Notes: generated from the letters alone by a model not told the origin. Shown: positions 9,501-18,303, counted from the stretch's first letter. The stretch: 64,000 bases of DNA from Rhodobacter xanthinilyticus (GCF_001856665.1 NZ_CP017781.1:2551001-2615000); one strand, 5' to 3'. Numbers and translations: made by a program.

Positions 9501-12500
9501 GCGAGGGGCTGCGGCTGCGCACCCGGATCGAGCCGCAAAGCGGCGCGCTGAGCCTCGAGATGCGCCCGCGGCTGAGCCAGACCGACTGGATCTTGCTCGC
9601 CCGCGGCACCCTGTCGCGCGCCGCGAGCCCGCCGCCGGCGCCCCCTCGCCGCCCGCGCGCTCAGACCGAAACCGGCGTCGAGACCGGCGCGCTCTACGCC
9701 GGGCTCGCGGCGCGTGGGCTCGCCTATGGCCCCGCCTTCCAGCGCCTCGCGCGGGTCTCGCTGCACGGCCGGACGGAGATCACCGGCGCCCTCGCCGCCG
9801 CGCCCGAGGGGGCGCGGTTCACCCTCGACCCGACCGCGCTCGACGCCGCCTTCCATGCGCTGGCCGCGCTCGTCGAGGCGCGCGGCGGGGCGCTTGGCGG
9901 GGCGTTTGGCAAGCCCGAGGGCCTCGCGCGGGCGCTCGCGGCGGGGGCCGCGCTGATCCCGGTGCGGATCGGGCGGCTGACGCTGTGGCGCCCGGGCGCG
10001 GCGCCCGCGCGGCTGCGGCTCAAGATCACCCGGCTGCGGCGGCGCGGGGTCGAGGCCGATCTGTGGCTCGACGATGACGCCGGCGCGCCGATCGCCCGGC
10101 TCGAGGCGGTCGACTTCGCGCTGGCGCAGATCACCGCCCCCGCGATCGCGCCCAGCCGCTGGGAGGAGCGCGAGATCCGCCTGCGCGCCCCCGGCGCGCC
10201 GCGCGCCCTGCCGCGCGGCTGGGCGCGCCCGGCCACGGCGCTCGCGCGGCTCGGCCTTGCGCCCCGCCCCGCCGCCCGGGGGCCCGCCGAGACCGCCTTT
10301 GCGGGGCTTCGCGCCGCGCTCGAGGCCGGGGCGGACCCGGGCCCCGCGCTCGCCGATCTGCTCGCCACCGCTCCCGATCTCGCCGATGACGCGCGCCTCG
10401 CGCTTGCGGCGTATCGCGGCGCGCTCTTGCCCGAGGTCGCGCGGCGGGCGCTGACCACGCGGCAGGGCTGGGCGCTCGCCGAGCGGCTGCTCGATGACCT
10501 TTGCGCGCGCGGCCGCCCGCTCGAGCGCTGCGCGGTGCTGCTCATCGGGCTGCCGCCCGACGCGCTCCTTGCGCGGCTGCTGAGCGACCCGCGGATCGAT
10601 GCGCTGCACCTGACCCACCCCGAGCCCGAGGCCCGGGCGGCGCTGCGCCGCGCCCTGCCGCCGCCACTCGCGGCGCTGGTGATCGACGCGCCGCCGCGCG
10701 GGGCGGTGGATCTGTGCCTGCGGGTCTGCGCGCCGCCCCTCGCCGCGCCGCCCCGCGCCACGCTCACCCTCGCGATCACCGCTCCGGGCGGCGACGGGCC
10801 GGCCGAGACCGCGCTCCATGACCTCTCGGGCCCGCTGCCCCTCGCCGTTGAGGCCCAGATCGCCCCCGCCGCCGAGGCCGCCCCCCCGCCCTTGCCCCTG
10901 CCCTTGCCGGAGCTGCGCCTTTACGGCGCCGCGCCCGGGCCGCTGCCCGCCGGGCTGACCTTGAGCGACAGCCCCGCCGCGCGCGCGCTGATCCTGTGCC
11001 GCTTCGGCCCCGGCGACAGCCTCACCGACCGCCTCGCCGAGATGTTGATGACGCTGCGCCGCGCCGCGCTCGAGGGGCTCGACGCGCTCACCATCGTGGC
11101 GCTGGAGGAGGCCCCGACCGCGCGCTTCGAGGCCCTGACGCGCGGCCTTGCCGCCGCCGCCGCGACGCGCACCAACGAGGCGCCGGGCGCCGAAACCCGG
11201 CTGATCGCGGTGGCCGCACAGGGCGCGCCGGACTGGCCCGCGCTCTTTGCGCTCAGCGCCGAGGAGCCGGTCGTGCGCTGCACCGCGGCGGGGCTGCGCG
11301 GCGCCCGCGTGCTGCCCTGCCTCGCCGCCGCCGCGCCGCCCGCGCCGGCCCTGCGGCTCGAGGAGGGCGGGCCGGGCGGGCTCGCCTCGCTGCGCTGGCG
11401 CGCGCACAAGCGGCGCAAACCGGGCGTCGGCGAGGTCGAGATCGCGGTCGCGGCGACGGGGCTGAACTTCCGCGATGCGATGCTCGCGCGCGGGCTCTTG
11501 CCGGAGCGGCTGCTCGAGGGCGGGGCCTCGCGCGCCGGGCTCGGGATGGAATGCGCGGGCCGGGTGCTGCGCGCGGGGCCGGGCACCGCGCTCAGGCCCG
11601 GAACCTGGGTCGCGGGCTTCGCCGCCGAGGCCTTCGCCAGCCATCTGACGCTGCCCGAGGCGGCGCTCATCACGCTGCCCGAGGGGCTCGCGCCCAGCGC
11701 CGGCGCCGGCCTTCCGGTGGCTTTCGTGACCGCCTGGGAGGCGCTGGTGCGGGTTGCGCGGCTTGCGCCGGGGGACAGGGTGCTGATCCACGGCGGCGCG
11801 GGCGGGCTCGGCCTCGCCGCGATCCAGCTCGCGCGGGCGCAAGGGGCGCGCGTCATCGCCTCCGCCTCGAGCCCGGAGCGGCGCGCGCTGGCCCGCGCCG
11901 CGGGCGCCGAGGTAGCGATCGACAGCCGCGACCCGGAGTTCGCCACCGCGGTGCGCGCCGCCACCGACGGGCGCGGCGTCGATATCGTGCTCAACAGCCT
12001 CGCGGGCGCGATGATGCAGGCCTCGGTCGCCTGCCTGGCCCCCTTCGGCCGCTTCATCGAGCTCGGCAAACGCGATTTTCTGGAGGCCACGCGGCTTGAT
12101 CTGACGCCCTTTGCCGCCGGGCTGAGCTACCACGCCTTCGACCTCGACCGCCGCCTCGCGGTCGACCCGGAGGGCGTCGGCGAGAGCCTGCGCGCGGTGC
12201 GCGCGGCGCTGGCGGAGGGGCGGCTCCGACCGCTGCCCGTCACGCCCTGGCCCGGCGCCGATCTCGCAGGCGCGATCCGCCACATGCTCGGCGCCCATCA
12301 CGTCGGCAAGATCGTGATCACACCCCCCGCCCCGCGCCGCCCGCCCCGCGCCGCCGCGCGCCCGCCCGCGCTCCGCGATGACTGGGTGATCCTTGGCGGC
12401 TCCGGCGGGCTCGGGCTGGCGCTCGCGCGCGCGCTGGTCGGGGCGGGCGTGACGCGGGTGCATCTCGTCTCGCGCAGCGGCAAGCCCGGCCTTGCCGCGG

Positions 12501-13501
12501 GCGCCGACGGGCTTTGGGCGCAAACCGCCCCGCAGGTCAGCCTCCATGCCGCCGATGCCCGCAACCCGGCCGCGCTCGGCGCGCTGTTCGCGCGGATCGA
12601 GGCGGGCGGCGGGCGGCTTGGCGGGGTGATCCATGCCGCGATGGTGCTCCATGACCGGCTGATCCGCGACCTCGACCCGGTCGAGACCCGCGCGGTGCTC
12701 GCCGCCAAGATCGAGGTGGCCGAGGCGCTCGCGGCCGCGCTCGCCCCCCCCGGCCGGGCGCCCGATCAGCTGCTCTTTCTCTCCTCGATCGCCGCCTGGA
12801 TCGGCAACCCCGGTCAGGCGGGCTATGCCGCCGCGAATGGCGCGCTCGAGGGGCTGGCGGCGGCGCAGCGGAGCGCGGGGCGGCGCGCGCGGGTGCTCAG
12901 CCTCGGGGCGATCGGCGGCGCGGGGGTGCTGGCGCGCAACGCCGCCCTCGCGGCGCGGCTCGCGCGCCAGGAGGGGCTGACGCTTCTGCCGGTGGCGCAG
13001 GCGGTGGCCGAGGTGATGGCCGCGCTCGGCGCGCCCACCGCCGCCACCGACCCCGCGCCCGACCCCGCGCCCGCGGATTACCTCTTCGCCCCGGTCGATT
13101 GGCCGGGCCTCGCGCCGCTCCTGCCCGCGCTCGCGCAGGCGCGCTTTGCGCAGGTGATCGCCGAGGGCGCGGCCGCGCGCCGCCCCGCGGGCGATCTCGC
13201 CGAGGAGATCCGCGCGCTCGATTGGCGCGCCGCGCTCGCGCGCGTCGAGGCCGAGCTTGCCGAGATCCTCTGTGCGATCTTGCGCCTGCCCCCCGCCGAT
13301 TTCGACCCGCAACGCCCGCTCGGCCGCTACGGCATCGACTCGCTGATGGCGATGGAGCTGCGCCTCGATGTCGAGCGCCGGCTCGGGCTCTCGCTCGGCG
13401 CGCTGCCGATCTCGGAGGCCACCACCCCCGCCCGCCTCGCCGCCGCGCTGCTCGAAGAGCTGCGCCGCGCCCCGCAGACCGCCCCGGAGCCCCCCGCATG
13501 A
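6515..13501 (+). CDS. Fully reducing type I polyketide synthase (KS-AT-DH-ER-KR-ACP)
   Basis: A single 2328-residue module. KS: Cys177 in DTACSSA, His312 in EAHGTGT, His350 in NFGHAEP. AT: Ser630 in GHSVGE. DH: His951 in DHRLGAQQVLP, with a likely partner Asp1110. A stretch of about 300 residues without a recognised motif follows. ER: NADPH loop GGAGGLG at about 1760. KR: GGSGGLG at about 1961 and Tyr2104 in GYAAANG. ACP: phosphopantetheine Ser2276 in GIDSLM. All catalytic residues looked for are present, so an iterative synthase making a saturated chain is expected. There is no thioesterase, so release must occur in trans. The stop overlaps the start of the glycosyltransferase gene (ATGA). 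The extreme GC produces a full-length antisense ORF, which is only a shadow. Confidence 0.92.
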   Translation: MTARDETAPLITGIGLRLPGARGLAGAWRVLAEGRCTVGEVIARSFDPALYLDPVPGRRGKTVTFAAGQIEDLWRFDPGAFGISPREAAEMDPQQRQMLMVVREAVDDAGLDMAALAGPRTGVFIGASLVENLSLFYNDPARGGSTFTLGNTLSILANRVSACFDFRGPSQVIDTACSSALTALDTAAGALRRGELDIAVVGGVHAIRTPGGFVGFSQARMLSPTGTCHAFDAAADGYVRSEAAIAVVLMRPEIAARLAPRLRARLLATGVNTDGASAPLAVPSAPRQQALIEAVLEASGRDPEDFAFYEAHGTGTAVGDPAEARSLGAALATLRRAPLRIGSAKTNFGHAEPAAGLVGLVKAVLALERGALPASLHFTTPNPAIDFEALNLSVNTALRPLAPGARLAGVNAFGFGGTNAVALIESLAPAPRPAARPATARPAAAPLAPPAPEPAPWLLLSAASAPSLARLAAAWAERLAPLSPAERAPLAAAAARRSEFAHRLAVPLATAPAALEDHAAGRPTPALLGKAAFACARTVFAFSGNGAQSAGMGRAAYAADPAFRAAFDAIAAAFAAEGVADLARLLDAPDLQTRLASPLVAQPLLVACQIAQAESLIAAGLAPEAVVGHSVGELSALHVAGVLSRAGLARVVASRSRAFEALRGTGTMATLALGEAEARRALAGLGDDRLVIATVNSPRSVTVSGPAEAIERLARVTVGGRPIALVRLGLEVPYHSPALEPLRARFLEDLAGLAFAPARLPVAGAAVGRMLRPGEADADYLWKNTRDPVRFADAVAALAAEGPVQAVEISPRPILGRALRDIAQLGGLPVAHFAPSPSTPAEPPAATAASLGAATPASPPGAVVARAWVAGLGIDRARLAGRLDLAPGAPPPELPDYPWELADHYPPLSADALDSWGESGPRGLAGRRPDRELPVWTTDITPTAPAWLADHRLGAQQVLPAAALAEIALAAAAELWPESALRLEGFDLLHKAEVAGEGLRLRTRIEPQSGALSLEMRPRLSQTDWILLARGTLSRAASPPPAPPRRPRAQTETGVETGALYAGLAARGLAYGPAFQRLARVSLHGRTEITGALAAAPEGARFTLDPTALDAAFHALAALVEARGGALGGAFGKPEGLARALAAGAALIPVRIGRLTLWRPGAAPARLRLKITRLRRRGVEADLWLDDDAGAPIARLEAVDFALAQITAPAIAPSRWEEREIRLRAPGAPRALPRGWARPATALARLGLAPRPAARGPAETAFAGLRAALEAGADPGPALADLLATAPDLADDARLALAAYRGALLPEVARRALTTRQGWALAERLLDDLCARGRPLERCAVLLIGLPPDALLARLLSDPRIDALHLTHPEPEARAALRRALPPPLAALVIDAPPRGAVDLCLRVCAPPLAAPPRATLTLAITAPGGDGPAETALHDLSGPLPLAVEAQIAPAAEAAPPPLPLPLPELRLYGAAPGPLPAGLTLSDSPAARALILCRFGPGDSLTDRLAEMLMTLRRAALEGLDALTIVALEEAPTARFEALTRGLAAAAATRTNEAPGAETRLIAVAAQGAPDWPALFALSAEEPVVRCTAAGLRGARVLPCLAAAAPPAPALRLEEGGPGGLASLRWRAHKRRKPGVGEVEIAVAATGLNFRDAMLARGLLPERLLEGGASRAGLGMECAGRVLRAGPGTALRPGTWVAGFAAEAFASHLTLPEAALITLPEGLAPSAGAGLPVAFVTAWEALVRVARLAPGDRVLIHGGAGGLGLAAIQLARAQGARVIASASSPERRALARAAGAEVAIDSRDPEFATAVRAATDGRGVDIVLNSLAGAMMQASVACLAPFGRFIELGKRDFLEATRLDLTPFAAGLSYHAFDLDRRLAVDPEGVGESLRAVRAALAEGRLRPLPVTPWPGADLAGAIRHMLGAHHVGKIVITPPAPRRPPRAAARPPALRDDWVILGGSGGLGLALARALVGAGVTRVHLVSRSGKPGLAAGADGLWAQTAPQVSLHAADARNPAALGALFARIEAGGGRLGGVIHAAMVLHDRLIRDLDPVETRAVLAAKIEVAEALAAALAPPGRAPDQLLFLSSIAAWIGNPGQAGYAAANGALEGLAAAQRSAGRRARVLSLGAIGGAGVLARNAALAARLARQEGLTLLPVAQAVAEVMAALGAPTAATDPAPDPAPADYLFAPVDWPGLAPLLPALAQARFAQVIAEGAAARRPAGDLAEEIRALDWRAALARVEAELAEILCAILRLPPADFDPQRPLGRYGIDSLMAMELRLDVERRLGLSLGALPISEATTPARLAAALLEELRRAPQTAPEPPA

Positions 13502-14727
13502 CCGCCCCGCTGCGCATCCTCTTTCTGCACCGCAACCAGCCCGCGCAATTCGAGTTTTTCGCGCGCTGGCTGGCGCAGAACGGCTGGCAGGTGACCTTCG
13601 CCCATGTCGGCCCGGCGCCCTCCGACACCACCGACGCCGACGGCATCCGCACGCTGCGCTTCCCCGCCCCGCCCGATGAGCGGCGCGCCGACGATTACCG
13701 CTATGCGCTCGATTACGCCGCCCAGACCGCGCTCGGCGCCACCCAGCTCTTCACCCAGCTGCGCGAGCTCGAGGGCTACCACCCCGATCTCGTGCTCGCC
13801 CATGTCGGCTGGGGCATCGGCTTGACCGTGCGGCAAATCTGGCCCGCGACGCGCTACATCGCCTATCACGAATGGTATTACACCGATGTCGACTGGGACC
13901 GCAGCAAGCGCGAACGCCCGATGACGCCTGAGGCTTTGCTGACCAACCGCCTGAGAAACCTGCCGATTTCGGCCGAGTTCGACAGCGCCGACCGCAATTG
14001 GTGCCCGACCGGCTTTCAGGCGAGCCGCTTCCCCCCCGCGCTGCGCGCCCGCCTCGAGATCGTGCCCGACGGGGTCGATTGCGGCTTCCACCGCCCCGAC
14101 CCGGAGGCGCGGATCGACTTCGACTGGCTGCGCCTGCCCGGCCGCACGAAGCTCTTGACCTATGCCACCCGCGGCCTGGAACCGCTGCGCGGCTTTCCGC
14201 AATTCATGCGCGCGGTGGCGCTCTTGCAAAAGCGGCGCGCAGATTTCGAGACCCTGGTCGTCGCGCAGGACAGCGTCTCCTACGGGCCGCGGCTCGCCGA
14301 GGACGACGGCTGGGGCAAGCGCGCGCTCAAGGCGCTCGATCTCGACCGCGGGCGACTGCACATGCACGGGCTCAAGCCGCGCGCCGAATATCTGCGCGTG
14401 CTGCAAGCCTCGAGCGCACATGTCTATTTCACCGAACCCTTCGTGACCTCCTGGTCGCTGCTTGAGGCGATGGCGGCGGGCTGTCTGGTGATCGGCTCGC
14501 ATACCGCGCCGGTGCGCGAGGTGATCGAGGACATGCAGACCGGGATCCTCGTCGACATGGACGAGAGCGACGAGGTGGCCGAGATGATCGACTGGGTCTT
14601 CGAGCACCCCGCCGAGGTGGCCGCGATCCGCGCAAATGCGCGCGCCCATGTGCTCGAGCGGTTCGAGGCGGGCAAGGTCTTTGCGCGCAAGGCGGCCTAT
14701 CTGCGCGCGCTCGTCGCGGGCGGCTGA
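13498..14727 (+). CDS. Glycosyltransferase family 4-like protein
   Basis: A 409-residue GT-B fold transferase. The N-terminal domain begins LRILFLHRNQPAQFEFFARWLAQNGW with VLAHVGWGIG. The C-terminal nucleotide-sugar domain includes IVPDGVDCGFHRPD, LTYATRGLEPLRGFPQFMRAVALL, VYFTEPFVTSWSLLEAMAAGCLVIGSHTAPVREVI and an E-x7-E-like donor region. The start ATG overlaps the PKS stop by four bases, indicating translational coupling, so the likely acceptor is the polyketide chain or something built with it. The sugar and acceptor cannot be read from sequence. Its stop is five bases from the convergent small membrane gene. Confidence 0.85.
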   Translation: MTAPLRILFLHRNQPAQFEFFARWLAQNGWQVTFAHVGPAPSDTTDADGIRTLRFPAPPDERRADDYRYALDYAAQTALGATQLFTQLRELEGYHPDLVLAHVGWGIGLTVRQIWPATRYIAYHEWYYTDVDWDRSKRERPMTPEALLTNRLRNLPISAEFDSADRNWCPTGFQASRFPPALRARLEIVPDGVDCGFHRPDPEARIDFDWLRLPGRTKLLTYATRGLEPLRGFPQFMRAVALLQKRRADFETLVVAQDSVSYGPRLAEDDGWGKRALKALDLDRGRLHMHGLKPRAEYLRVLQASSAHVYFTEPFVTSWSLLEAMAAGCLVIGSHTAPVREVIEDMQTGILVDMDESDEVAEMIDWVFEHPAEVAAIRANARAHVLERFEAGKVFARKAAYLRALVAGG

Positions 14728-14731
14728 GCGC

Positions 14732-14968
14732 TCAGCGCTCGGCCTCGGCGATCAGCCCGCGCACCCAGCGCGCCGCCGCCCAGGCCGCCGGCACCCCGAG
14801 CGGCACCGAGACCGCCACCGCCCAGAGCGGCGCGAGCGCGGGCAGGCCGAGCCATTGCCCCATCAGCCCGAGCATGAAGAGATTGATCGCCACCGCCGCC
14901 GCGCAAAACGGGTAAAGCAGCGCCGCGAGCCGCCCGAGCCGCGGCAGATCAGTGGCTGGTGCCGTCAT
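14732..14968 (-). CDS. Small two-helix membrane protein at the end of the nir operon
   Basis: A 78-residue protein with two hydrophobic segments, ALLYPFCAAAVAINLFMLGLM and APLWAVAVSVPLGVPAAWAAA, and a charged tail. The chosen ATG at 14968 lies inside the 3' end of nirN in another frame (overlap about 20 bp), the usual arrangement for a coupled last gene. I do not recognise a named family. Its place suggests a role in d1-heme or NirN/NirS maturation or in the NO response. A longer upstream frame exists, but it starts inside nirN and its extra residues have no recognisable character. Confidence 0.6.
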   Translation of the reverse strand: MTAPATDLPRLGRLAALLYPFCAAAVAINLFMLGLMGQWLGLPALAPLWAVAVSVPLGVPAAWAAARWVRGLIAEAER

Positions 14969-16586
14969 CGAAGGTGATCTTGTTCCAGACATTGTATTTC
15001 CCGATCGGTTTGCGCATCGGCAGGCGCTTGACCTCCTCGAAGGTCTGCGCGTCATAGATGATCACCGCGCCCTCGTCCTCCATCAGCGAGGTGAAGACAT
15101 AGCGCCCGTCGCGGGTGAATTCGGCATGGGCAAAGAGCTTGCCGGGCTCGGGCACCAGACGGCGCACGATCTCGAGGCTCTGCTTGTCGATGATCTGCAT
15201 CTCATCCTTGTGCGGGCCGAAGAACACATCCGCCCAGACATAGGGCGAGGCCTCGTGGCTGCGCAGGAAGAACCCCGGCCCGTCCATCGCGATGGTCTGC
15301 ACCAGATGCCAGTCGCTCATGTCGATGACCGAGATCACGCCTTCTTTCAGATGCGGCGTCGCCATCACCCGGTGCCCGTCGCGCATCCAGGAGATCCCCG
15401 AACCCAGATGCGGCATCCCCGGCAAGGGCAGCTCGGCGATCTTGCGCCCGACATCGAGGTTGATCACCTCGCCCTTGGTGCCCTCACGGTTGGTGCCGAT
15501 CAGGTCGCGGTAATCGGGCGAGAAGAAGAAATCGTCGAGCGGCTCGTCGATCGCGATCCGCCGGCGCGCGAAGAGCCCCTTTTCGGCGCCGAGGCTCTCC
15601 TCCATCGAGGCCTCGTAGCTGTGCACGAAGCCGTCGTGGAACGGCCCGCCCTCGGGGTCGGTGGTCACCTCCCAGATCTCCGGCGCATCCTTCAGCGCGA
15701 GCACGAAGCTCTGCCGCTCGGGCGCCTGATAGACCGCCGAGACGCGGCTCGGGCGGCCGTCGCGCGCCACCACCTCGAGCACCTTGACCACGCTCAGATC
15801 CTCGGTCGACAGGATCGTGAGCGTCTGCGGCAGGTAATTGGCCACCGCGAGCCACTTGCCATCGGCGCTCATCGCGATGTTGCGGCTGTTCAGCCCGGCG
15901 CGGATCTGGCCCACCACCTGCAACGACCAGATATCGTATTTCTGCACCCAGCCATCGCGCGACATGACAAAGACGAACCGCCCGTCGGGCGAGAACTTCG
16001 GCCCGCCATGCACGGCAAAAGGCGTGGCAAACCGGTCGAGCACCTCGAAACTATCCCCATCGAGCACCGAGATATGGTGATCGCCCGCCTCGACGACGAG
16101 GGTGATGTTCATCGGATCGCCGGTGAAGACCGGCGCGGGCGCAGGGCGATACTCGGCACTCATCTCGCGGCTCTGCGCGGCCTGCTCGAGGCTCCAGCGC
16201 GGGGTCTCGGTGAGCGGCGTCGCGATATAGGCCGCCACCGCGGCGATCTCCTCAGGGCTGAGCTGGCCGCCAAACCCCGCCATCTGCGTGGCCGGCCGGC
16301 CCGCAGCGATCACCTGCTCGAGCGCGGGGCCCATCATCCGCCCGAGCGTCTCGGGGATCAGCGCGGGGCCGGTGCCGCCCAGCCGCGTCTCGGCGTGGCA
16401 AGACGCGCAATTCTCGGCAAAGAGCGCCGCGCCATCGGCGCCCGCCGCCCCTTCAGCCGCCCCCTGCGCCGCCGCGCCCCCGCCCATCCCCAGCATCAGC
16501 GCCAGCACGACCGGCAGAATATGCGTATTTTTTCCAAGAAGAAGCGCCGGGGTTTCTTCTTGGCCCAAATACGCACGGCGCGACAT
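14949..16586 (-). CDS. nirN: NirN, heme d1-related c-type cytochrome
   Basis: About 545 residues with a CASCH heme c site (about residues 60-64) followed by an eight-bladed d1-type propeller domain like that of NirS (VSRDGWVQKYDIWSLQVVGQIRAGLNSRNIAMSADGKW). NirN binds dihydro-heme d1, oxidises it to heme d1 and hands it to NirS in the periplasm. A hydrophobic export segment (ILPVVLALMLGMGGGAAA) is preceded by an unusual 22-residue leader encoded by a large hairpin (16523-16574). The start is therefore uncertain: ATG 16586 is chosen because no in-frame start after the hairpin leaves a credible signal peptide, but it lacks a clear ribosome site. A further ATG lies at 16634. Confidence 0.85.
   Translation of the reverse strand: MSRRAYLGQEETPALLLGKNTHILPVVLALMLGMGGGAAAQGAAEGAAGADGAALFAENCASCHAETRLGGTGPALIPETLGRMMGPALEQVIAAGRPATQMAGFGGQLSPEEIAAVAAYIATPLTETPRWSLEQAAQSREMSAEYRPAPAPVFTGDPMNITLVVEAGDHHISVLDGDSFEVLDRFATPFAVHGGPKFSPDGRFVFVMSRDGWVQKYDIWSLQVVGQIRAGLNSRNIAMSADGKWLAVANYLPQTLTILSTEDLSVVKVLEVVARDGRPSRVSAVYQAPERQSFVLALKDAPEIWEVTTDPEGGPFHDGFVHSYEASMEESLGAEKGLFARRRIAIDEPLDDFFFSPDYRDLIGTNREGTKGEVINLDVGRKIAELPLPGMPHLGSGISWMRDGHRVMATPHLKEGVISVIDMSDWHLVQTIAMDGPGFFLRSHEASPYVWADVFFGPHKDEMQIIDKQSLEIVRRLVPEPGKLFAHAEFTRDGRYVFTSLMEDEGAVIIYDAQTFEEVKRLPMRKPIGKYNVWNKITFDDGTSH
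16523..16574. repeat. Long imperfect palindrome between nirJ and nirN
   Basis: Outer arms GCGTATTT / AAATACGC (16523-16530, 16567-16574) and inner arms CCAAGAAGAA / TTCTTCTTGG (16534-16543, 16554-16563) form a strong hairpin with a GC-rich loop. It lies downstream of the nirJ stop and inside the long 5' frame of nirN. From memory, similar CCAAGAAG-AAATAC palindromes recur between genes in Rhodobacteraceae. It may be a repeat element, an mRNA processing or stabilising hairpin, or a partial terminator. Confidence 0.75.
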
Positions 16587-16608
16587 CGGCCGCAGGCGCG
16601 GCGCAAGA

Positions 16609-17820
16609 TCAGAAGAAACGATGTGCGGGATCATGGCTCTTGCCTCGGAACGGAGTGACAGTCAGGCGCGCAGCTTCGGCGTCAAGGCCGATCTCAGTCG
16701 CGCCGAGGTAGCAGGCCGGGTCTTCGGCCCAGGGGTCGCCCGAGACCTGCAGCGCGCGGATCCGGGTATTGCCGCCGCAGACCGCCTGATAGGCGCAGGC
16801 GCCGCAGCGCCCCTTGAGCGGGCGCGGGCGGGTGCGCAGCGTGGCGAGCATCGGGTCGGCGCCGGTCCAGAGCGCGGAAAACGGCGTCTCCTTGACCGAG
16901 CCCACGGTATAATCGGACCAATAGGTATCGGGGTGCACGCGGCCCTGGGGGTCGATATTGGCCACACCCAGCCCCGAGGAATTGCCGCCCCAGGCCTCGA
17001 GATGGGCGCGCACATGGGCCGCCTTCTCGGGGAAATTCCGCTCGACCCAGCGCAGGAAGTAGACCGCATCGGCATCGTTGTTGCCGGTGACGATCTCGAG
17101 GGGCGCATCCTCGGCCACCGCCACCCAGGCGCGGTCGATCAGCTCGTCGAGGGCGCTGCGGGTGCGGGTATGGGCGGTATCCTCGCCGCGGTTCTTGTCG
17201 CCGCGCCCGGCATAGACGAGATGCGACAGGTAGAACTTGTCGACCCCCTCGCGGTCGCACAGATCGAGCATCGCGGGGAGCTGTTCGGCGTTATCCTCGG
17301 TGATGGTGAAGCGCAGCCCCACCTTCACCCCGCGCGCCAAAAGCGCCCGCACCCCGCCCAGCGCCGCGTCGAAGGCGCCATCGAGGCCGCGGAACCAATC
17401 GTTCGTCGCGCCGATCCCGTCGAGCGAGATGCCGACGTAATCAAACCCGAGCCCCGCGATCCGCTCGGCGTTTTCGGCGGTAATCAGCGTGCCGTTGGTC
17501 GAGAGCGCGAGATGGCGGAAGCCGAGCGCCTTGGCCCGCTCCGCCAGCTCGAAGAAATCGAACCGCGAGAGCGGCTCGCCGCCCGACAAGATCAGCGCCG
17601 GGATCCCGAAGGCCTTGAGATCCTCAAGCACGCCCATCGCCTGCTCATGGCTGAGCTCGCCCGGGAACGGCCGGTCCGCCGAGGTCGTGTAGCAATGCCG
17701 GCAGCGCAGGTTGCAGCTGCGCGTGAGGTTCCAGATCACCACTGGTTTCACCGCGCCCGCGCGGCGGCGCACCGGCGTGGGGTGCACCAGCTCGCGCATG
17801 TATTGGCTCAATCGGAACAT
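16609..17820 (-). CDS. nirJ: NirJ, radical SAM enzyme of heme d1 synthesis
   Basis: A 403-residue radical SAM protein. The cluster motif is C36-x3-C40-x2-C43 (CNLRCRHC), followed by [12 protein letters not shown] and LSTNGTLI. The C-terminal SPASM-like auxiliary region has [12 protein letters not shown] and a later Cys. NirJ removes the propionate side chains on rings A and B of the didecarboxysiroheme intermediate during heme d1 formation in the cytoplasm. The length fits the family. It lies three bases after nirH on the same transcript. Confidence 0.95.
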   Translation of the reverse strand: MFRLSQYMRELVHPTPVRRRAGAVKPVVIWNLTRSCNLRCRHCYTTSADRPFPGELSHEQAMGVLEDLKAFGIPALILSGGEPLSRFDFFELAERAKALGFRHLALSTNGTLITAENAERIAGLGFDYVGISLDGIGATNDWFRGLDGAFDAALGGVRALLARGVKVGLRFTITEDNAEQLPAMLDLCDREGVDKFYLSHLVYAGRGDKNRGEDTAHTRTRSALDELIDRAWVAVAEDAPLEIVTGNNDADAVYFLRWVERNFPEKAAHVRAHLEAWGGNSSGLGVANIDPQGRVHPDTYWSDYTVGSVKETPFSALWTGADPMLATLRTRPRPLKGRCGACAYQAVCGGNTRIRALQVSGDPWAEDPACYLGATEIGLDAEAARLTVTPFRGKSHDPAHRFF

Positions 17821-17823
17821 CTC

Positions 17824-18303
17824 TCAGCCCTCGGCAAGGCGCAGCCCGGTCTTTTTCAGGATGCGCGTGGAATAGAGGATCTCGCAGCCCCGGCAGGCGG
17901 AGCCGAGCAGCGCCGCGATCTCGGCGCGTTTGGCCTCGACCTCGGCGCGGGTCGTGCCATGGATCATGGCGAAGAGGTTGTAGGGCCAGCCCTCGGCGCG
18001 CGGGCGCAGATAGCAATGCGACACGAAATCGAGCGCGCCGACCGCGGCGCCGAGCCGGGTGGCCGCGCCGTCCTCGACATCCCAGACCGACATGCCATTC
18101 GCGACCTGGCCCAGCGCATAATGGTTGGGCGCGAGCGCCACCCGCCGGATCGCGCCCGCGGCCTGCATCGCCGCCATCCGCGCCAGAACCTCCGCCTCGG
18201 GCCGGCCGAGCTGGCGGGCGATCTCGGCATAGGGCTCGGCCACCAGCGGCAGCCCCGCCTGGGTCGCGGCGATGATCTGACGGTCGAGAGGGTCGAGGCT
18301 CAT
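17824..18303 (-). CDS. nirH: NirH, siroheme decarboxylase subunit
   Basis: A 159-residue AsnC/Lrp-like protein with the siroheme decarboxylase signature: an N-terminal helix-turn-helix-like part (LDRQIIAATQAGLPLVAEPYAEIARQLG), then ALAPNHYALGQVANGMSVWDV and SHCYLRPRAEGWPYNLFAMIHG. With NirD, L and G it decarboxylates siroheme at C12 and C18. It starts at ATG 18303 and overlaps the nirG stop (ATGA). The frame is open 19 codons further upstream but these lie inside nirG. Confidence 0.92.
   Translation of the reverse strand: MSLDPLDRQIIAATQAGLPLVAEPYAEIARQLGRPEAEVLARMAAMQAAGAIRRVALAPNHYALGQVANGMSVWDVEDGAATRLGAAVGALDFVSHCYLRPRAEGWPYNLFAMIHGTTRAEVEAKRAEIAALLGSACRGCEILYSTRILKKTGLRLAEG

Noticed and set aside
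6476..13312. 2278-codon minus-strand ORF opposite the PKS
   Set aside because: Very high GC leaves few stops in the antisense frame. The translation is Arg/Gly/Ala-rich without motifs, while the plus strand carries every PKS motif.
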